Source: Caballeronia ptereochthonis (GTDB taxonomy: Bacteria; Pseudomonadota; Gammaproteobacteria; Burkholderiales; Burkholderiaceae). From it: 64,000 bases of DNA. Both the position numbers and the translations under genes were made by a program. Every line of letters begins with the position of its first letter. The stretch's first letter is position 1. The stretch spans positions 165,834 through 229,833 of the forward strand of contig NZ_FCOB02000009.1 of NCBI RefSeq assembly GCF_001545075.1, written 5' to 3'. This document shows positions 36,749-45,812 of the stretch, in pieces. The notes below the pieces were generated by a model, which worked only from the letters and a program-made list of their open reading frames with translations, searched no databases and was not told the origin of the DNA.

Positions 36749-36956
36749 GATGTCGGCTCCTTGCGCTGAGACGCCTATTCTAGGCACCGATCGCAGGCTT
36801 GGCGGACCCGCAGCGGCATCAGCCTGCCGCCGGATGCTGTGGGATAATCGCGCTCTTGCCCAACAGCGCAGCTCAAGAGGTTGTTTGCACGGGCGCGAAA
36901 GGGCCTTTATCCTCGTGGCCCGCTTTTTATCCGCGATATTTCCAGAGCAACCCACG

Positions 36957-38816
36957 ATGCCCACATACCGTTCCAAAACCTCCACCGCCGGCCGCAACAT
37001 GGCGGGGGCGCGCTCCCTCTGGCGCGCCACCGGCATGAAAGACGAAGACTTCACGAAGCCGATCATCGCGGTGGTCAATTCGTTCACCCAGTTCGTGCCC
37101 GGACACGTGCACCTGAAGGATCTGGGGCAGCTCGTCGCGCGCGAGATCGAGGCCGCGGGCGGCGTGGCCAAGGAATTCAACACCATCGCGGTCGACGACG
37201 GCATCGCGATGGGCCACGACGGCATGCTGTATTCGCTGCCGAGCCGCGACATCATCGCGGATTCGGTGGAGTACATGGTCAACGCGCACTGCGCCGACGC
37301 CATGGTGTGCATCTCCAATTGCGACAAGATCACGCCCGGGATGCTGATGGCCGCGATGCGCCTGGACATCCCGGTGATCTTCGTCTCCGGCGGCCCGATG
37401 GAAGCCGGCAAGACGCGCCTCGCCAATCCGGTCACCAAGGCGATGGAGTTCAAGAAGCTCGATCTGGTGGACGCGATGGTGATCGCCGCCGACCAGACCT
37501 ATTCCGACGCCGAAGTGGCCGAGGTCGAGCGTTCCGCCTGCCCGACCTGCGGTTCGTGCTCGGGCATGTTCACGGCCAATTCGATGAACTGCCTCACCGA
37601 GGCGCTCGGCCTGTCGCTGCCCGGCAACGGCACGGTGGTCGCGACGCACGCGGACCGCGAGCAGCTCTTCAAGCGCGCGGGCCGCAGCATCGTCGAGCTG
37701 GCGCGCCGCTATTACGAGCAGGAGGACGCGCGCGTGCTGCCGCGCGCGGTGGGCTTCAAGGCGTTCGAGAACGCGATGACGCTCGACATCGCCATGGGCG
37801 GCTCGACCAACACCATCCTCCACTTGCTGGCGATCGCGCGGGAAGCCGGGATCGACTTCACCATGGCCGACATCGACCGCCTCTCGCGCACGGTGCCGCA
37901 GCTGTGCAAGGTCGCGCCGAACACCAACAAGTACCACATCGAGGACGTGCATCGCGCGGGCGGCATCATGGCGATCCTGGGCGAGCTGGATCGCGCGGGC
38001 AAGCTGCACACGGACGTTCCCACGGTGCACGCGCCGACCCTCAGGGACGCGCTCGACCAGTGGGACATCGTGCGCACCGACGACGAAGCCGTCAGGACCT
38101 TCTACATGGCAGGCCCCGCCGGCGTTCCGACGCAGGTCGCCTTCAGTCAGAGCGCGCGCTGGCCGAGCCTCGACACCGATCGCGCCGAAGGCTGCATCCG
38201 CTCTTACGAGCACGCGTTTTCGAAGGAAGGCGGCCTTGCCGTGCTGACGGGCAACATCGCGCGCGACGGCTGCGTGGTGAAGACCGCGGGCGTGGACGAG
38301 AGCATCCTCGTGTTCGAGGGCACGGCGCACGTCACCGAATCGCAGGACGAGGCGGTGGAGAACATCCTCAACGACAAGGTCAAGGCGGGCGACGTGGTGA
38401 TCGTGCGCTACGAAGGTCCGAAGGGCGGCCCCGGCATGCAGGAAATGCTGTATCCGACGAGCTACATCAAGTCGAAGGGATTGGGCAAGGCCTGCGCGCT
38501 ACTGACGGACGGACGCTTCTCGGGCGGCACGTCGGGTCTCTCGATCGGTCACTGCTCGCCCGAGGCGGCGGCGGGCGGCGCGATCGGCCTGGTGCGCGAT
38601 GGCGACAGGATCCGCATCGACATTCCCAATCGCACGATCGACGTGCTGGTGAGCGACGAGGAGCTGGCGCGCCGCCGCGAAGAGCAGAACGCCAAGGGAT
38701 GGAAGCCCGCGAAGCCGCGTCCGCGCAAGGTGTCGGCGGCGCTGAAGGCTTACGCGAAGCTGGTCATGTCGGCGGACAAGGGCGCGGTGCGCGATTTGTC
38801 CTTGCTGGATGATTGA
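36957..38816 (+). CDS. ilvD: Dihydroxy-acid dehydratase
   Basis: 619-aa enzyme of branched-chain amino-acid synthesis (2,3-dihydroxy-isovalerate to 2-ketoisovalerate). Iron-sulfur Cys residues lie in [12 protein letters not shown] near 115-126 and [12 protein letters not shown] near 190-201; [17 protein letters not shown] is the C-terminal signature. The full frame starts at an ATG with a weak ribosome binding site; the open frame before it is out of protein character. Ends in a good terminator. Confidence 0.96.
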   Translation: MPTYRSKTSTAGRNMAGARSLWRATGMKDEDFTKPIIAVVNSFTQFVPGHVHLKDLGQLVAREIEAAGGVAKEFNTIAVDDGIAMGHDGMLYSLPSRDIIADSVEYMVNAHCADAMVCISNCDKITPGMLMAAMRLDIPVIFVSGGPMEAGKTRLANPVTKAMEFKKLDLVDAMVIAADQTYSDAEVAEVERSACPTCGSCSGMFTANSMNCLTEALGLSLPGNGTVVATHADREQLFKRAGRSIVELARRYYEQEDARVLPRAVGFKAFENAMTLDIAMGGSTNTILHLLAIAREAGIDFTMADIDRLSRTVPQLCKVAPNTNKYHIEDVHRAGGIMAILGELDRAGKLHTDVPTVHAPTLRDALDQWDIVRTDDEAVRTFYMAGPAGVPTQVAFSQSARWPSLDTDRAEGCIRSYEHAFSKEGGLAVLTGNIARDGCVVKTAGVDESILVFEGTAHVTESQDEAVENILNDKVKAGDVVIVRYEGPKGGPGMQEMLYPTSYIKSKGLGKACALLTDGRFSGGTSGLSIGHCSPEAAAGGAIGLVRDGDRIRIDIPNRTIDVLVSDEELARRREEQNAKGWKPAKPRPRKVSAALKAYAKLVMSADKGAVRDLSLLDD

Positions 38817-38854
38817 TGCCGGCGAGCCGGTGCAGTGCGGGTTGTAGTGAAAAG

Positions 38855-38880
38855 CCGCTCCCTTGGGAGCGGTTTTTTTT
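38855..38880 (+). terminator. Intrinsic terminator of ilvD
   Basis: CCGCTCC and GGAGCGG arms with a 4-nt CTTG loop followed by eight T residues, 40 bp behind the ilvD stop. Confidence 0.92.
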
Positions 38881-39106
38881 CGGCTGCGCTAGCCAGAGCG
38901 ACGGTTTCGCGGGCGACTCCCGGTTCCCGCCCCCCCCTGATCTTTACGTCTCGCTTTCGGATTTGTCGCTCTATGGCTGACGATTAGGATGACAGAAAAT
39001 TGAACTCCTTCGACGCTATGCGCAACTCTTCCGGTTCGAAAACGCGCTCAACTATAAAAAATGCAAGTCGCATCGTTCCATGCGGGAAAATAAGGATTCC
39101 GACTTT

Positions 39107-39486
39107 ATGACGAATGATCCCGGACTGACTGCGTTGATCAGCATCGCACGATTCCACGGGATCGCGATGGACGGCGCTTAGCTCAAGCATCAAGCGGCGA
39201 CCGTCACAGGCTACTTCACCGGCAAGGAGTTGGCTCTCGCGGCCCGTAGTCCCGGACTGAAGGCGCGTATCGTACCGATGCGTTCGGCGACACTCGGCGA
39301 GATGCCACTCCCGGCGCTTGTGCTCGATCGCCACGGACGCCATTTCGTATTCGCCAAAACCGACGGCAAGACTGCGCTGATCCTCGAACCGGGCATGCTT
39401 CCGCCGGTGGTCAAGCCTCTGGAAGAAGTCGTGTCGCGTAGCAAGGGGTGCATGCTCTTGTTCGCATCGCGCGCCTCGCTTGCGGG
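39107..39486 (+). pseudogene. Remnant of type I secretion ABC transporter (HlyB-type), C39-like domain only
   Basis: An ATG at 39107 opens a frame that reads 24 residues (DPGLTALISIARFHGIA), meets an in-frame TAG at 39179-39181 and then continues through LALAARSPGLKARIV, MPLPALVLD, HFVFAKTDGKTALILEP and LLFASRASLAGD. These match the catalytically dead C39 peptidase-like N-terminal domain of RTX/HlyB-type transporters. Everything after it (membrane and ATPase domains) is missing. It is therefore a truncated, stopped remnant. The upstream sequence 38881-39106 is AT-richer and may be the old promoter. Confidence 0.75.
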
Positions 39487-39489
39487 TGA

Positions 39490-39603
39490 TTCCAGTGGAC
39501 GCACGCGTATCACGCGCCGTTCTATCTGCTCGCGGCGGGGCCGATCGTTTCGACCATCGCGTTGCTCTGGGTCAGGGACGGCTTGTCCGCGGAGCCGAGA
39601 TAA
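39490..39603 (+). pseudogene. C-terminal transporter fragment fused to the secretion remnant
   Basis: In a different frame from the preceding remnant, a 37-codon stretch ends at TAA (39601-39603) and reads FQWTHAYHAPFYLLAAGPIV, then a transmembrane-like segment ending ALLWVRDGLSAEPR. This looks like the last helix and tail of a major-facilitator transporter. It begins immediately after a TGA in this frame, so it is a recombination or deletion junction near 39485. The convergent HEAT-repeat gene runs into it. Family assignment is tentative. Confidence 0.45.
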
Positions 39604-40600
39604 CGAACGTCAATGCCGCGCCGATCTGCGCAATCGCGATGCGCGCGGCCTTGCGCACTTCCGGATCGCCGTCCGTGAGCGCGGCTTCGAGGACGGCGAG
39701 CGCATCGGTATTGCCGAGTTCGCCGAGCGCGAGCGCGGCTTCCTTGCGCACGTTGCTGATCGGATAGGTCAGCAGTTCTGCTACCGCGTGCGTGCTTGCG
39801 GCATCGCGCAGGCGTCCCAGCGCGCGCGCCGCTTGCAGCGTCACTTGCCAGTAGTCGTCGGCGAGCGCGGCTTCGAGCGCCACGCGCGCTGCCACGAGCC
39901 GCAGCTTGCCGAGCGTCGCCGCGGCTTCTTCACGCACGCGCCATTCGTCGTCGGCGAGTGCGTGCTTCAAGGTGTCGAGCACGCTGTCGTCGGTGGCGAA
40001 GCCGAGTGCCCCGACGGCCGCGTGACGCACCTCGGTGGACTCATCCGCGCGCGCGAGTTGCGTCAGTTGCGGCAACGCGTTCGCATGACGCAACCAGCCC
40101 AGCACGCCGACCGCCTCGCGACGCACGAGCGGCGACGCATCCGCCAGCGCATCGAGCGCGGGCCCAGCCGCCTTCGAGAGGCGCAATTCACGCAAGGCGC
40201 GCAGCAGCGATGCGCGCGTGAACGAATCGGCGCCGGCGAGATGCGGCAGCAGGCGTTCGCCGGCAGCGGGATCTTTCAGCGTCGTGAGACTCTCGGCGGC
40301 GGCTTCACGCGTGCCTGTGTGAGTATCGGCGAGGGCGGCGCACAGCGCGTCGACGACTTCATCCGTGTCCCATGCGCCGAGGCGTTGCGCAGCCGTGCGG
40401 CGGACATCGGCGTCGGCGTCGTGACGCAGCAGGTCGGCGATCGCGGGCAGCCACGCTTCATCTTCGAGATCCGCGGCTTCGATCACGGCGAGGCGGCGCA
40501 CGGCGGCGTCGGTGTCGGTGAGCCGGGCGGCGAGGGCGTCGTCGGTGACGTCGTCGAAAAGCGGATTGGCGCGGCCCGAGGCGAAAGATATTGGCGTCAT
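39572..40600 (-). CDS. HEAT-repeat (PBS-lyase-like) protein
   Basis: 342-aa all-helical protein built from about ten 31-residue HEAT repeats (recurring pattern D.D..VR..A...LG). No signal peptide. Its ATG overlaps the TGA of the ABC ATPase gene (ATGA), so it is the last cistron of the transporter operon. Such repeats bind proteins; a role in maturing or docking the AprAB-like oxidoreductase is inferred. The last 10 codons overlap the pseudogene junction, so the original C terminus may be altered. Confidence 0.85.
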   Translation of the reverse strand: MTPISFASGRANPLFDDVTDDALAARLTDTDAAVRRLAVIEAADLEDEAWLPAIADLLRHDADADVRRTAAQRLGAWDTDEVVDALCAALADTHTGTREAAAESLTTLKDPAAGERLLPHLAGADSFTRASLLRALRELRLSKAAGPALDALADASPLVRREAVGVLGWLRHANALPQLTQLARADESTEVRHAAVGALGFATDDSVLDTLKHALADDEWRVREEAAATLGKLRLVAARVALEAALADDYWQVTLQAARALGRLRDAASTHAVAELLTYPISNVRKEAALALGELGNTDALAVLEAALTDGDPEVRKAARIAIAQIGAALTFVISAPRTSRP

Positions 40601-41466
40601 GAAACGGTTTGAACGGAGTGTGGGATGTCATTGCCTGCCGTCGCGGTCTTCGACGTCGCAGGCGTGGCGGCAGGCTGGTGCCGCAGCAGCGCGAGGCAAC
40701 GGCGCTTCAAGGCGACGAATGCCGGCTCCGTGACGAGGTCGCGGGTCTCGCCGCGCTCGCGCGGCCGCGCGAACGGCACGCGCAATTCTTCGAACACCGT
40801 GCCGGGGCTCTGACTCATCACCAGGATGCGGTCGGCAAGAAACAATGCCTCGTCGATGTCGTGCGTGACGAACACGACAGTCGGCCGCCGCTCGCTCCAT
40901 ACGGCGAGCAGAAGCGACTGCATCATCGCGCGGGTTTGCGCGTCGAGCGCGCCGAACGGCTCGTCCATCAACAGGACGCGCGGCTCGTTGAGCATCGCGC
41001 GCGCGATCTCCGCGCGCTGCTGCATGCCGCCCGACAATTGCGCGGGATAGCTGTGCGCGAATGCGCCGAGCCCGACGCGCTCGAGCAGCGCCTGCGCAGC
41101 CCGCTGCCGCTCGCGCTTGCCGACGCCGCGCATCTTCAGGCCGAACGCGACGTTGTCCAGCGTCTTGCGCCACGGCAGCAGCGTGTGCTGCTGGAAGACC
41201 ATGCCGCGCTCGGGATGCGGTCCGTCGATCGGCCGGCCATCGAGCAAGGCGCGGCCTGCGATTGCTGCAACATGCCCCGCCAGGGCGGCGAGCAGCGTGG
41301 ACTTGCCGCAGCCGGACGGACCGAGAATGCAGACGAATTCGCCCGGTTCGATCACCGCGTTCACATCGCGCACGGCGGTGAAAGCGCGCGGGCCGTCGCC
41401 CAGCGTGATGGTCAGGGCTTCGAGATCGATGCGGCCCGCGCCGACTCGCGATTCGCGCGGACTCAT
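40597..41466 (-). CDS. ABC transporter ATP-binding protein (nitrate/sulfonate/taurine type)
   Basis: 289-aa ATPase. Walker A GPSGCGKST at 49-57, Q-loop QQHTLLPWRK, signature LSGGMQQR, Walker B VLLMDEPFGALD and H-loop THDIDEALFLADR are all intact. It closely follows the SsuB/TauB class. It overlaps both neighbours by 4 bp (permease TGA with its ATG; its TGA with the HEAT gene ATG). Confidence 0.93.
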   Translation of the reverse strand: MSPRESRVGAGRIDLEALTITLGDGPRAFTAVRDVNAVIEPGEFVCILGPSGCGKSTLLAALAGHVAAIAGRALLDGRPIDGPHPERGMVFQQHTLLPWRKTLDNVAFGLKMRGVGKRERQRAAQALLERVGLGAFAHSYPAQLSGGMQQRAEIARAMLNEPRVLLMDEPFGALDAQTRAMMQSLLLAVWSERRPTVVFVTHDIDEALFLADRILVMSQSPGTVFEELRVPFARPRERGETRDLVTEPAFVALKRRCLALLRHQPAATPATSKTATAGNDIPHSVQTVS

Positions 41467-42278
41467 CGGCGCCTCCCCGCGGCGAGCCACGGCGTGAGCC
41501 GCCGACCCGCGATGCGCACGAGCGCGCTGCTGCCCATTCCCAGCAGGCCGATCAGCAACATGCCGACGACGACATCGGGATAACGCTGCACCGTGTACGA
41601 CTGCCACGTGTAGTAGCCGATGCCGAATTGCCCCGAGATCATCTCGGCGGTGACGAGACAGAACCACGACGTGCCCATGCCGATCGCGAGACCGGTGACG
41701 ATCGCGGGCGCGGCGCCCGGCAGGACCACTTCGCGCAGGATCACGCGATTGCTCGCACCGAGGCTGCGCGCGGCCGACACGAGGCGCGGCTCCGCGCCTT
41801 CGACGCCGTGGATCGTGCCGAGCAGGATCGGAAAGAACGCGCCGGTGAAGGTGATGAAGATCATCGACATTTCGGATGAGGGAAACATCAGGATCGCGAG
41901 CGGAATCCACGCGACGGCGGGAATCGGCCGCAGGACTTCGAGCGGCGTGAGCAGCGCGAGGCGCGTCCATTGCGAGCGTCCGATGGCGAGCCCGAGCCCG
42001 ACGCCGGCGACGGCCGCCGCGACATAGCCCGCCGCGATGCGCCGAACGCTGCTCGCCAGGTCCGAGATGAGCTTCGGCGAGCGCACGAGATCGACGATGG
42101 CCGAAAGCGTGTCGGCAGGCGTCGGCACGTTCTCGAAGGTGACGAGCCCGAGGTTCCAGTGGCGCGTCGTCGCGAGATGCCAGAGCAGCAGGCACAGCGC
42201 GAGCGACGCCCACTGCACGCCTGCGCGCGCGCCGCGGGAATGCAGCAGCGATGGAGTGGAAAGTGCGAGCGTCGCCAT
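41463..42278 (-). CDS. ABC transporter permease (SsuC/TauC type)
   Basis: 271-aa inner-membrane protein with about six helices and a clear binding-protein-dependent transport signature (EAA loop: VSAARSLGASNRVILREVVLPGA). GAGG lies about 5 nt upstream of the ATG. The frame could extend upstream to 42347, but that overlaps the binding-protein gene and lacks protein character. Confidence 0.92.
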   Translation of the reverse strand: MATLALSTPSLLHSRGARAGVQWASLALCLLLWHLATTRHWNLGLVTFENVPTPADTLSAIVDLVRSPKLISDLASSVRRIAAGYVAAAVAGVGLGLAIGRSQWTRLALLTPLEVLRPIPAVAWIPLAILMFPSSEMSMIFITFTGAFFPILLGTIHGVEGAEPRLVSAARSLGASNRVILREVVLPGAAPAIVTGLAIGMGTSWFCLVTAEMISGQFGIGYYTWQSYTVQRYPDVVVGMLLIGLLGMGSSALVRIAGRRLTPWLAAGRRR

Positions 42279-42285
42279 GGCTGCC

Positions 42286-43692
42286 TCAGCGGTTGGCGAG
42301 CGCGGTCGGCTGGCGCGCGGCGGCGAAGTCGAGCACCTGTGCGCCATGCGCGTTCGCCCAGACCTCTGCGCGGTCCTTCAGCAGGAATGCGTTCAACTGG
42401 CCGTCGGCGCTCCTGGCGAACCATGCCTGATCGCCAAGCAGCTTGATGCCGCTCTCGCGATCCTGCGCATAGAACGCGCGCACCTGCTTGCCGTCGCGTT
42501 CGAGCGTGCCGAGTTCGCGCACGGCCTCTTCCGGCGATGCATAGCTGCGCACCTTGGCCTCGCCGCGCACCCAGATTTGCGCCACGCGATCGGTCTTCGC
42601 GATCGGCTTGCCGGTCAGCGCATCGTTCGCCGCGAGCGGCGTCTGCGCGTAATTGCGCAGCGCGGCTTCGTAGTCGAGATGCTCGGCCTTGAACGCGGCG
42701 CGCAGGTAACTATCGTCGATGAAGGTATTCGCGTTCAGATCGCCGTCGGCGCGCTTGAGCAGCTTGAGCGTATCGAACGAAGTCTGCACCGCACGGCGGT
42801 ACTCGGGCTTCCAGGTGAGATCGCGCGTCTGCAAGCCGAGCGGGCCGTGGAACAGGTAGTCCACTTCGGGCTCGATGCCCGTGACCTTCGCGATCAACTC
42901 GCTGTACTTCTCGGGTTGGGCCGCGAGCAGGCGATTCGCTTCGATCACCGCGCGCAGATAGGCGACGACGACCTCCGGATACTTCTGCGCGTACGCCTTC
43001 TCCACGAGCGCGCCATGCAGCGTCGCCGCGCCCGCCTGCGAGCCGTCGTAGATCTTGCGCGCGAAGCCGCGGTAGGGGAACAGTTCCGCGAACGGAACGA
43101 AGTCGGCATGCGCGTCGATCTTGTGCGTCTGCAGCGCGGGACCGGCCACTTCCGGCGCCTGCGTGACGATGTTCACATCGCGCTCCGGATCCCACCCTTG
43201 TGCCGCGACGGCGCGCAGCAGCATGCCGTGCGCGGTCGATGCGAAGGGCACCGAAATCGTCTTGCCCTTGAGATCGGCGATGGATTGCGCGGGCGAATCC
43301 GTCGGCACGACGATGCCGTTGCCGCTGCCGTGCACGCTTCCCGAGAGCACGCTGATGAAGATGCTGCCCTTGCCCGCCTTCTGATGGGCGACGCCGTTCA
43401 GCACGCCGGGGAAATCCGCCATCGAGCCGAAGTCGAGCTTGCCGGCGACCATTTCGTTGGTGATGGGCGCGCCGCTCGTGAAGTTCTTCCACTGAATGTC
43501 GTACTGCGCGTCCTTGTACTTGCCGTCGTGCGGCAGATACTTTTCGAGCAGATGCAGCTCGCGGATCAACGCGCCGCCCGCCGCCGTGTTGATGGTGGTG
43601 TCCTGCGTGCCGATGGCCACGCGGATCGTCTCCGCGTGCGCCGCGCCCGCGAAGAGCGCGGCCGCGAGGGCCGGCAATAGCGTTCGTTTCAT
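42286..43692 (-). CDS. ABC transporter substrate-binding protein (SsuA/NMT1-like)
   Basis: 468-aa periplasmic protein with a Sec signal (cleavage near AHA-E at 19). The first 330 residues fit the SsuA/TauA/NMT1 fold (VPFASTAHGMLLRAV, VSGTGN-like motif GSGNGIVVPTDS). It is about 130 residues longer than usual binders, with an extra C-terminal domain (residues 330-468). Substrate is not deducible; sulfonates, sulfate esters or other anions are candidates. Confidence 0.88.
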   Translation of the reverse strand: MKRTLLPALAAALFAGAAHAETIRVAIGTQDTTINTAAGGALIRELHLLEKYLPHDGKYKDAQYDIQWKNFTSGAPITNEMVAGKLDFGSMADFPGVLNGVAHQKAGKGSIFISVLSGSVHGSGNGIVVPTDSPAQSIADLKGKTISVPFASTAHGMLLRAVAAQGWDPERDVNIVTQAPEVAGPALQTHKIDAHADFVPFAELFPYRGFARKIYDGSQAGAATLHGALVEKAYAQKYPEVVVAYLRAVIEANRLLAAQPEKYSELIAKVTGIEPEVDYLFHGPLGLQTRDLTWKPEYRRAVQTSFDTLKLLKRADGDLNANTFIDDSYLRAAFKAEHLDYEAALRNYAQTPLAANDALTGKPIAKTDRVAQIWVRGEAKVRSYASPEEAVRELGTLERDGKQVRAFYAQDRESGIKLLGDQAWFARSADGQLNAFLLKDRAEVWANAHGAQVLDFAAARQPTALANR

Positions 43693-43708
43693 GAGGCGTG
43701 GGTCCTTG

Positions 43709-43954
43709 TCAGCGAAGAAGGTAGGGAATGTCGACGTGCACGGCATTGGTCGGACAGTCGCGTTCGCAGGGCATGCAGTACCAGCATTCGTCGAACTTCA
43801 TGAAGGCCTTGCCGGTGTCGGGATCGATCGCGAGCAGGTCCATCGGACAGACGTCGATGCAGACCGTGCAGCCCTTGTCGGCAATGCACTTGTCCTCGTC
43901 GATCATGACGGGAAGGCTCGAGCGCAGACGCGCTTCGCGGGGCACGAGGGCCAT
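43709..43954 (-). CDS. Two-[4Fe-4S] ferredoxin, AprB-like
   Basis: 81-aa protein with eight Cys in two clusters: Cys23, 29, 32, 36 and Cys57, 60, 63, 67. The spacing and the CWYCMPCERDCP segment resemble the beta subunit of adenylylsulfate (APS) reductase (CWECYSCVK.CP in AprB as I recall). It is shorter than AprB and has no C-terminal extension. Encoded 12 bp after the flavoprotein, its likely partner. Confidence 0.9.
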   Translation of the reverse strand: MALVPREARLRSSLPVMIDEDKCIADKGCTVCIDVCPMDLLAIDPDTGKAFMKFDECWYCMPCERDCPTNAVHVDIPYLLR

Positions 43955-43966
43955 GTCCTTGTTCTC

Positions 43967-45703
43967 CTATGCAGCCACGGGCTGCGATGTGCGAGCCACG
44001 CGCAGGCGCGAATACGCGCCGCGCTCGGACTCGTCGACGGGAACCACATACGGCTCCACGGGTTTCCGGAACGACGTCATGCGTCCCGCCGCATCCTTCC
44101 TGAGATGCGCGTGGCAGAACCATTCTTCGTCGTTGCGTTCGGGAAAATCGACGCGATGGTGATACAGCCCCCAACGGCTCTCCGTGCGATACAGCGAGGC
44201 GCGCGCGGCCATCTCGGCGCAATCGAGAATCGCGGCGACTTCGGCGGCGCGCATCAGTTCGTGCGGGTCGGCGGCGCCCAGACGTTCGACGTCCTCGCGG
44301 ATCTCGGCGAAGCGTTGCAGGCCGATCTCCATGCGCCGCGTGACCTTCGGCGGCTGGAGATAGTCGTTCACGAAGCGGCGCAGCTTGTATTCGACTTGCG
44401 CGGGCGGCAGGCCGCGTTGACGCGAAAGCGGCGCGAGCACGCGCTCACGTTCCTTCTCGACCTGCGAAGCATCGAGCGCGGGCAGCGCGCGGCCCGCGAC
44501 ATGTCCGGCTGCGTTCTCGCCGGCGAACCATCCGTAAGTGAACGCGCCCAGCATGTAGTTGTGCGGCACGGCGGCCATGTCGCCCGCGGCGTAAAGCCCC
44601 TGCACCGATGTGCGCGCGTGCTCGTCCACCCACACCCCGGATGCGCTGTGGCCGCTGCAAAAGCCGATCTCGGAGATATGCATCTCGATCATGCGCGTGC
44701 GGTAGTCGTTGCCGCGGCGCGCGTGAAAGCGTCCGCGGCTCGGGCGCTCGTTGGTGTGCAGGATCGTCTCGATGGTCTGGATGGTTTCCTCGGCGAGATG
44801 ATCGAGCTTGAGGAACACCGGGCCGTTGCCGCTCTGGAGCTCCTGGTAGAACTCCCACATCATCTGTCCGCTCCAGTAATCGCATTCGATGAAGCGCTCG
44901 CCACGCCCGTTGGCCGTGTAGCCGCCGAGCGGCCCCGTCACGTAGGCGCAGGCCGGGCCGTTGTAGTCCTTGATGAGCGGATTGATCTGGAAGCATTCGA
45001 GATTCGCGAGCTCCGCGCCGGCGTGATACGCCATCGCGTAGCCGTCGCCGGCGTTGGTCGGATTCTCGTAGGTGCCCATGAGATAGCCCGATGCGGGCAG
45101 GCCCAGACGTCCGGCCGCGCCGCAGCAGAGGATCACCGCCCTGGCGCGGATCACGTAGAAGTCGGCGCTGCGGCAATCGAAGCCCATCACGCCGGCGATC
45201 TCGCCCTGCGCGCCCGTCAGGAGCCGCGTGGCGACGACGCGATTCGTGATCTCGACCCGCGCACGCTTCAACTGGCGATAGAGCACCTTCTTGACGTCGT
45301 GGCCCTCGGGCATGGGCAGCACGTACGCGCCCATGTGATGCACCTTGCGCACCGCGTAGTCGCCCGTGTGATCCTTCTCGAACTTCACGCCCCAGCGGTC
45401 GAGCTCCTCGATGGTCTTGAAGCTGTGCCGCGCATAGGCGTAGATGGCGGCCTGATTGACGATGCCGTCGTTGGCCACGGTGATTTCCTTCGTGTACTGC
45501 TCGGGCGTGGCGTGTCCGGGAATGATGGCGTTGTTGAGTCCGTCCATGCCCATCGAGATCGCGCCGCTGCGCTTCACGTGCGCCTTGTCGAGGAGCAGCA
45601 CGCGCAGCCTCGGGTCGCGCTGCTTCGCCTTGATCGCGGCCATCGGACCGGCCGTGCCGCCGCCAACGACGACGATGTCGTATTCGAGTTCGTGGGTTTG
45701 CAT
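43967..45703 (-). CDS. AprA-like FAD flavoprotein oxidoreductase
   Basis: 578-aa FAD enzyme. FAD motif VVVGGGTAGPMAA near 11-23, KRSGAISMGMDGLNNA near 44-59, and HNYMLGAFTYGWFAGENAAG near 405. It belongs to the fumarate reductase/succinate dehydrogenase/APS reductase superfamily, and with the AprB-like ferredoxin it most resembles AprA. Its reaction is not established. ATG 45703 was chosen; an in-frame TTG at 45718 is possible, as neither has a strong ribosome binding site. Confidence 0.88.
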   Translation of the reverse strand: MQTHELEYDIVVVGGGTAGPMAAIKAKQRDPRLRVLLLDKAHVKRSGAISMGMDGLNNAIIPGHATPEQYTKEITVANDGIVNQAAIYAYARHSFKTIEELDRWGVKFEKDHTGDYAVRKVHHMGAYVLPMPEGHDVKKVLYRQLKRARVEITNRVVATRLLTGAQGEIAGVMGFDCRSADFYVIRARAVILCCGAAGRLGLPASGYLMGTYENPTNAGDGYAMAYHAGAELANLECFQINPLIKDYNGPACAYVTGPLGGYTANGRGERFIECDYWSGQMMWEFYQELQSGNGPVFLKLDHLAEETIQTIETILHTNERPSRGRFHARRGNDYRTRMIEMHISEIGFCSGHSASGVWVDEHARTSVQGLYAAGDMAAVPHNYMLGAFTYGWFAGENAAGHVAGRALPALDASQVEKERERVLAPLSRQRGLPPAQVEYKLRRFVNDYLQPPKVTRRMEIGLQRFAEIREDVERLGAADPHELMRAAEVAAILDCAEMAARASLYRTESRWGLYHHRVDFPERNDEEWFCHAHLRKDAAGRMTSFRKPVEPYVVPVDESERGAYSRLRVARTSQPVAA

Positions 45704-45759
45704 GATCTGGTGGCGCAACGCACAGCCGCAGGCTTTCGTGCCGTGCGTTCGATGCGCCG

Positions 45760-45773
45760 CTTGTTATGACAAG
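45760..45773 (-). promoter_or_regulatory. Candidate GntR operator upstream of the flavoprotein gene
   Basis: CTTGTTATGACAAG: perfect 5-bp arms (CTTGT/ACAAG) around TATG, 57 bp upstream of the flavoprotein start. A TAGAAT -10-like hexamer (minus strand) lies at 45784-45789, so the palindrome would fall just past the transcription start. The shape resembles HutC-subfamily sites (GT-N-TA-N-AC), but not exactly. Confidence 0.45.
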
Positions 45774-45812
45774 TCAGGACCAGATTCTAGAAGCGCGCGA
45801 ATCGCGATGGAA

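Noticed and set aside
38984..39343. 119-aa minus-strand frame opposite the T1SS remnant
   Set aside because: No protein character; the plus strand shows the recognisable C39-like remnant.
39230..40612. 460-aa plus-strand frame beginning in the T1SS remnant
   Set aside because: Only the first 85 codons are remnant sequence; the rest is antisense to the HEAT-repeat gene.
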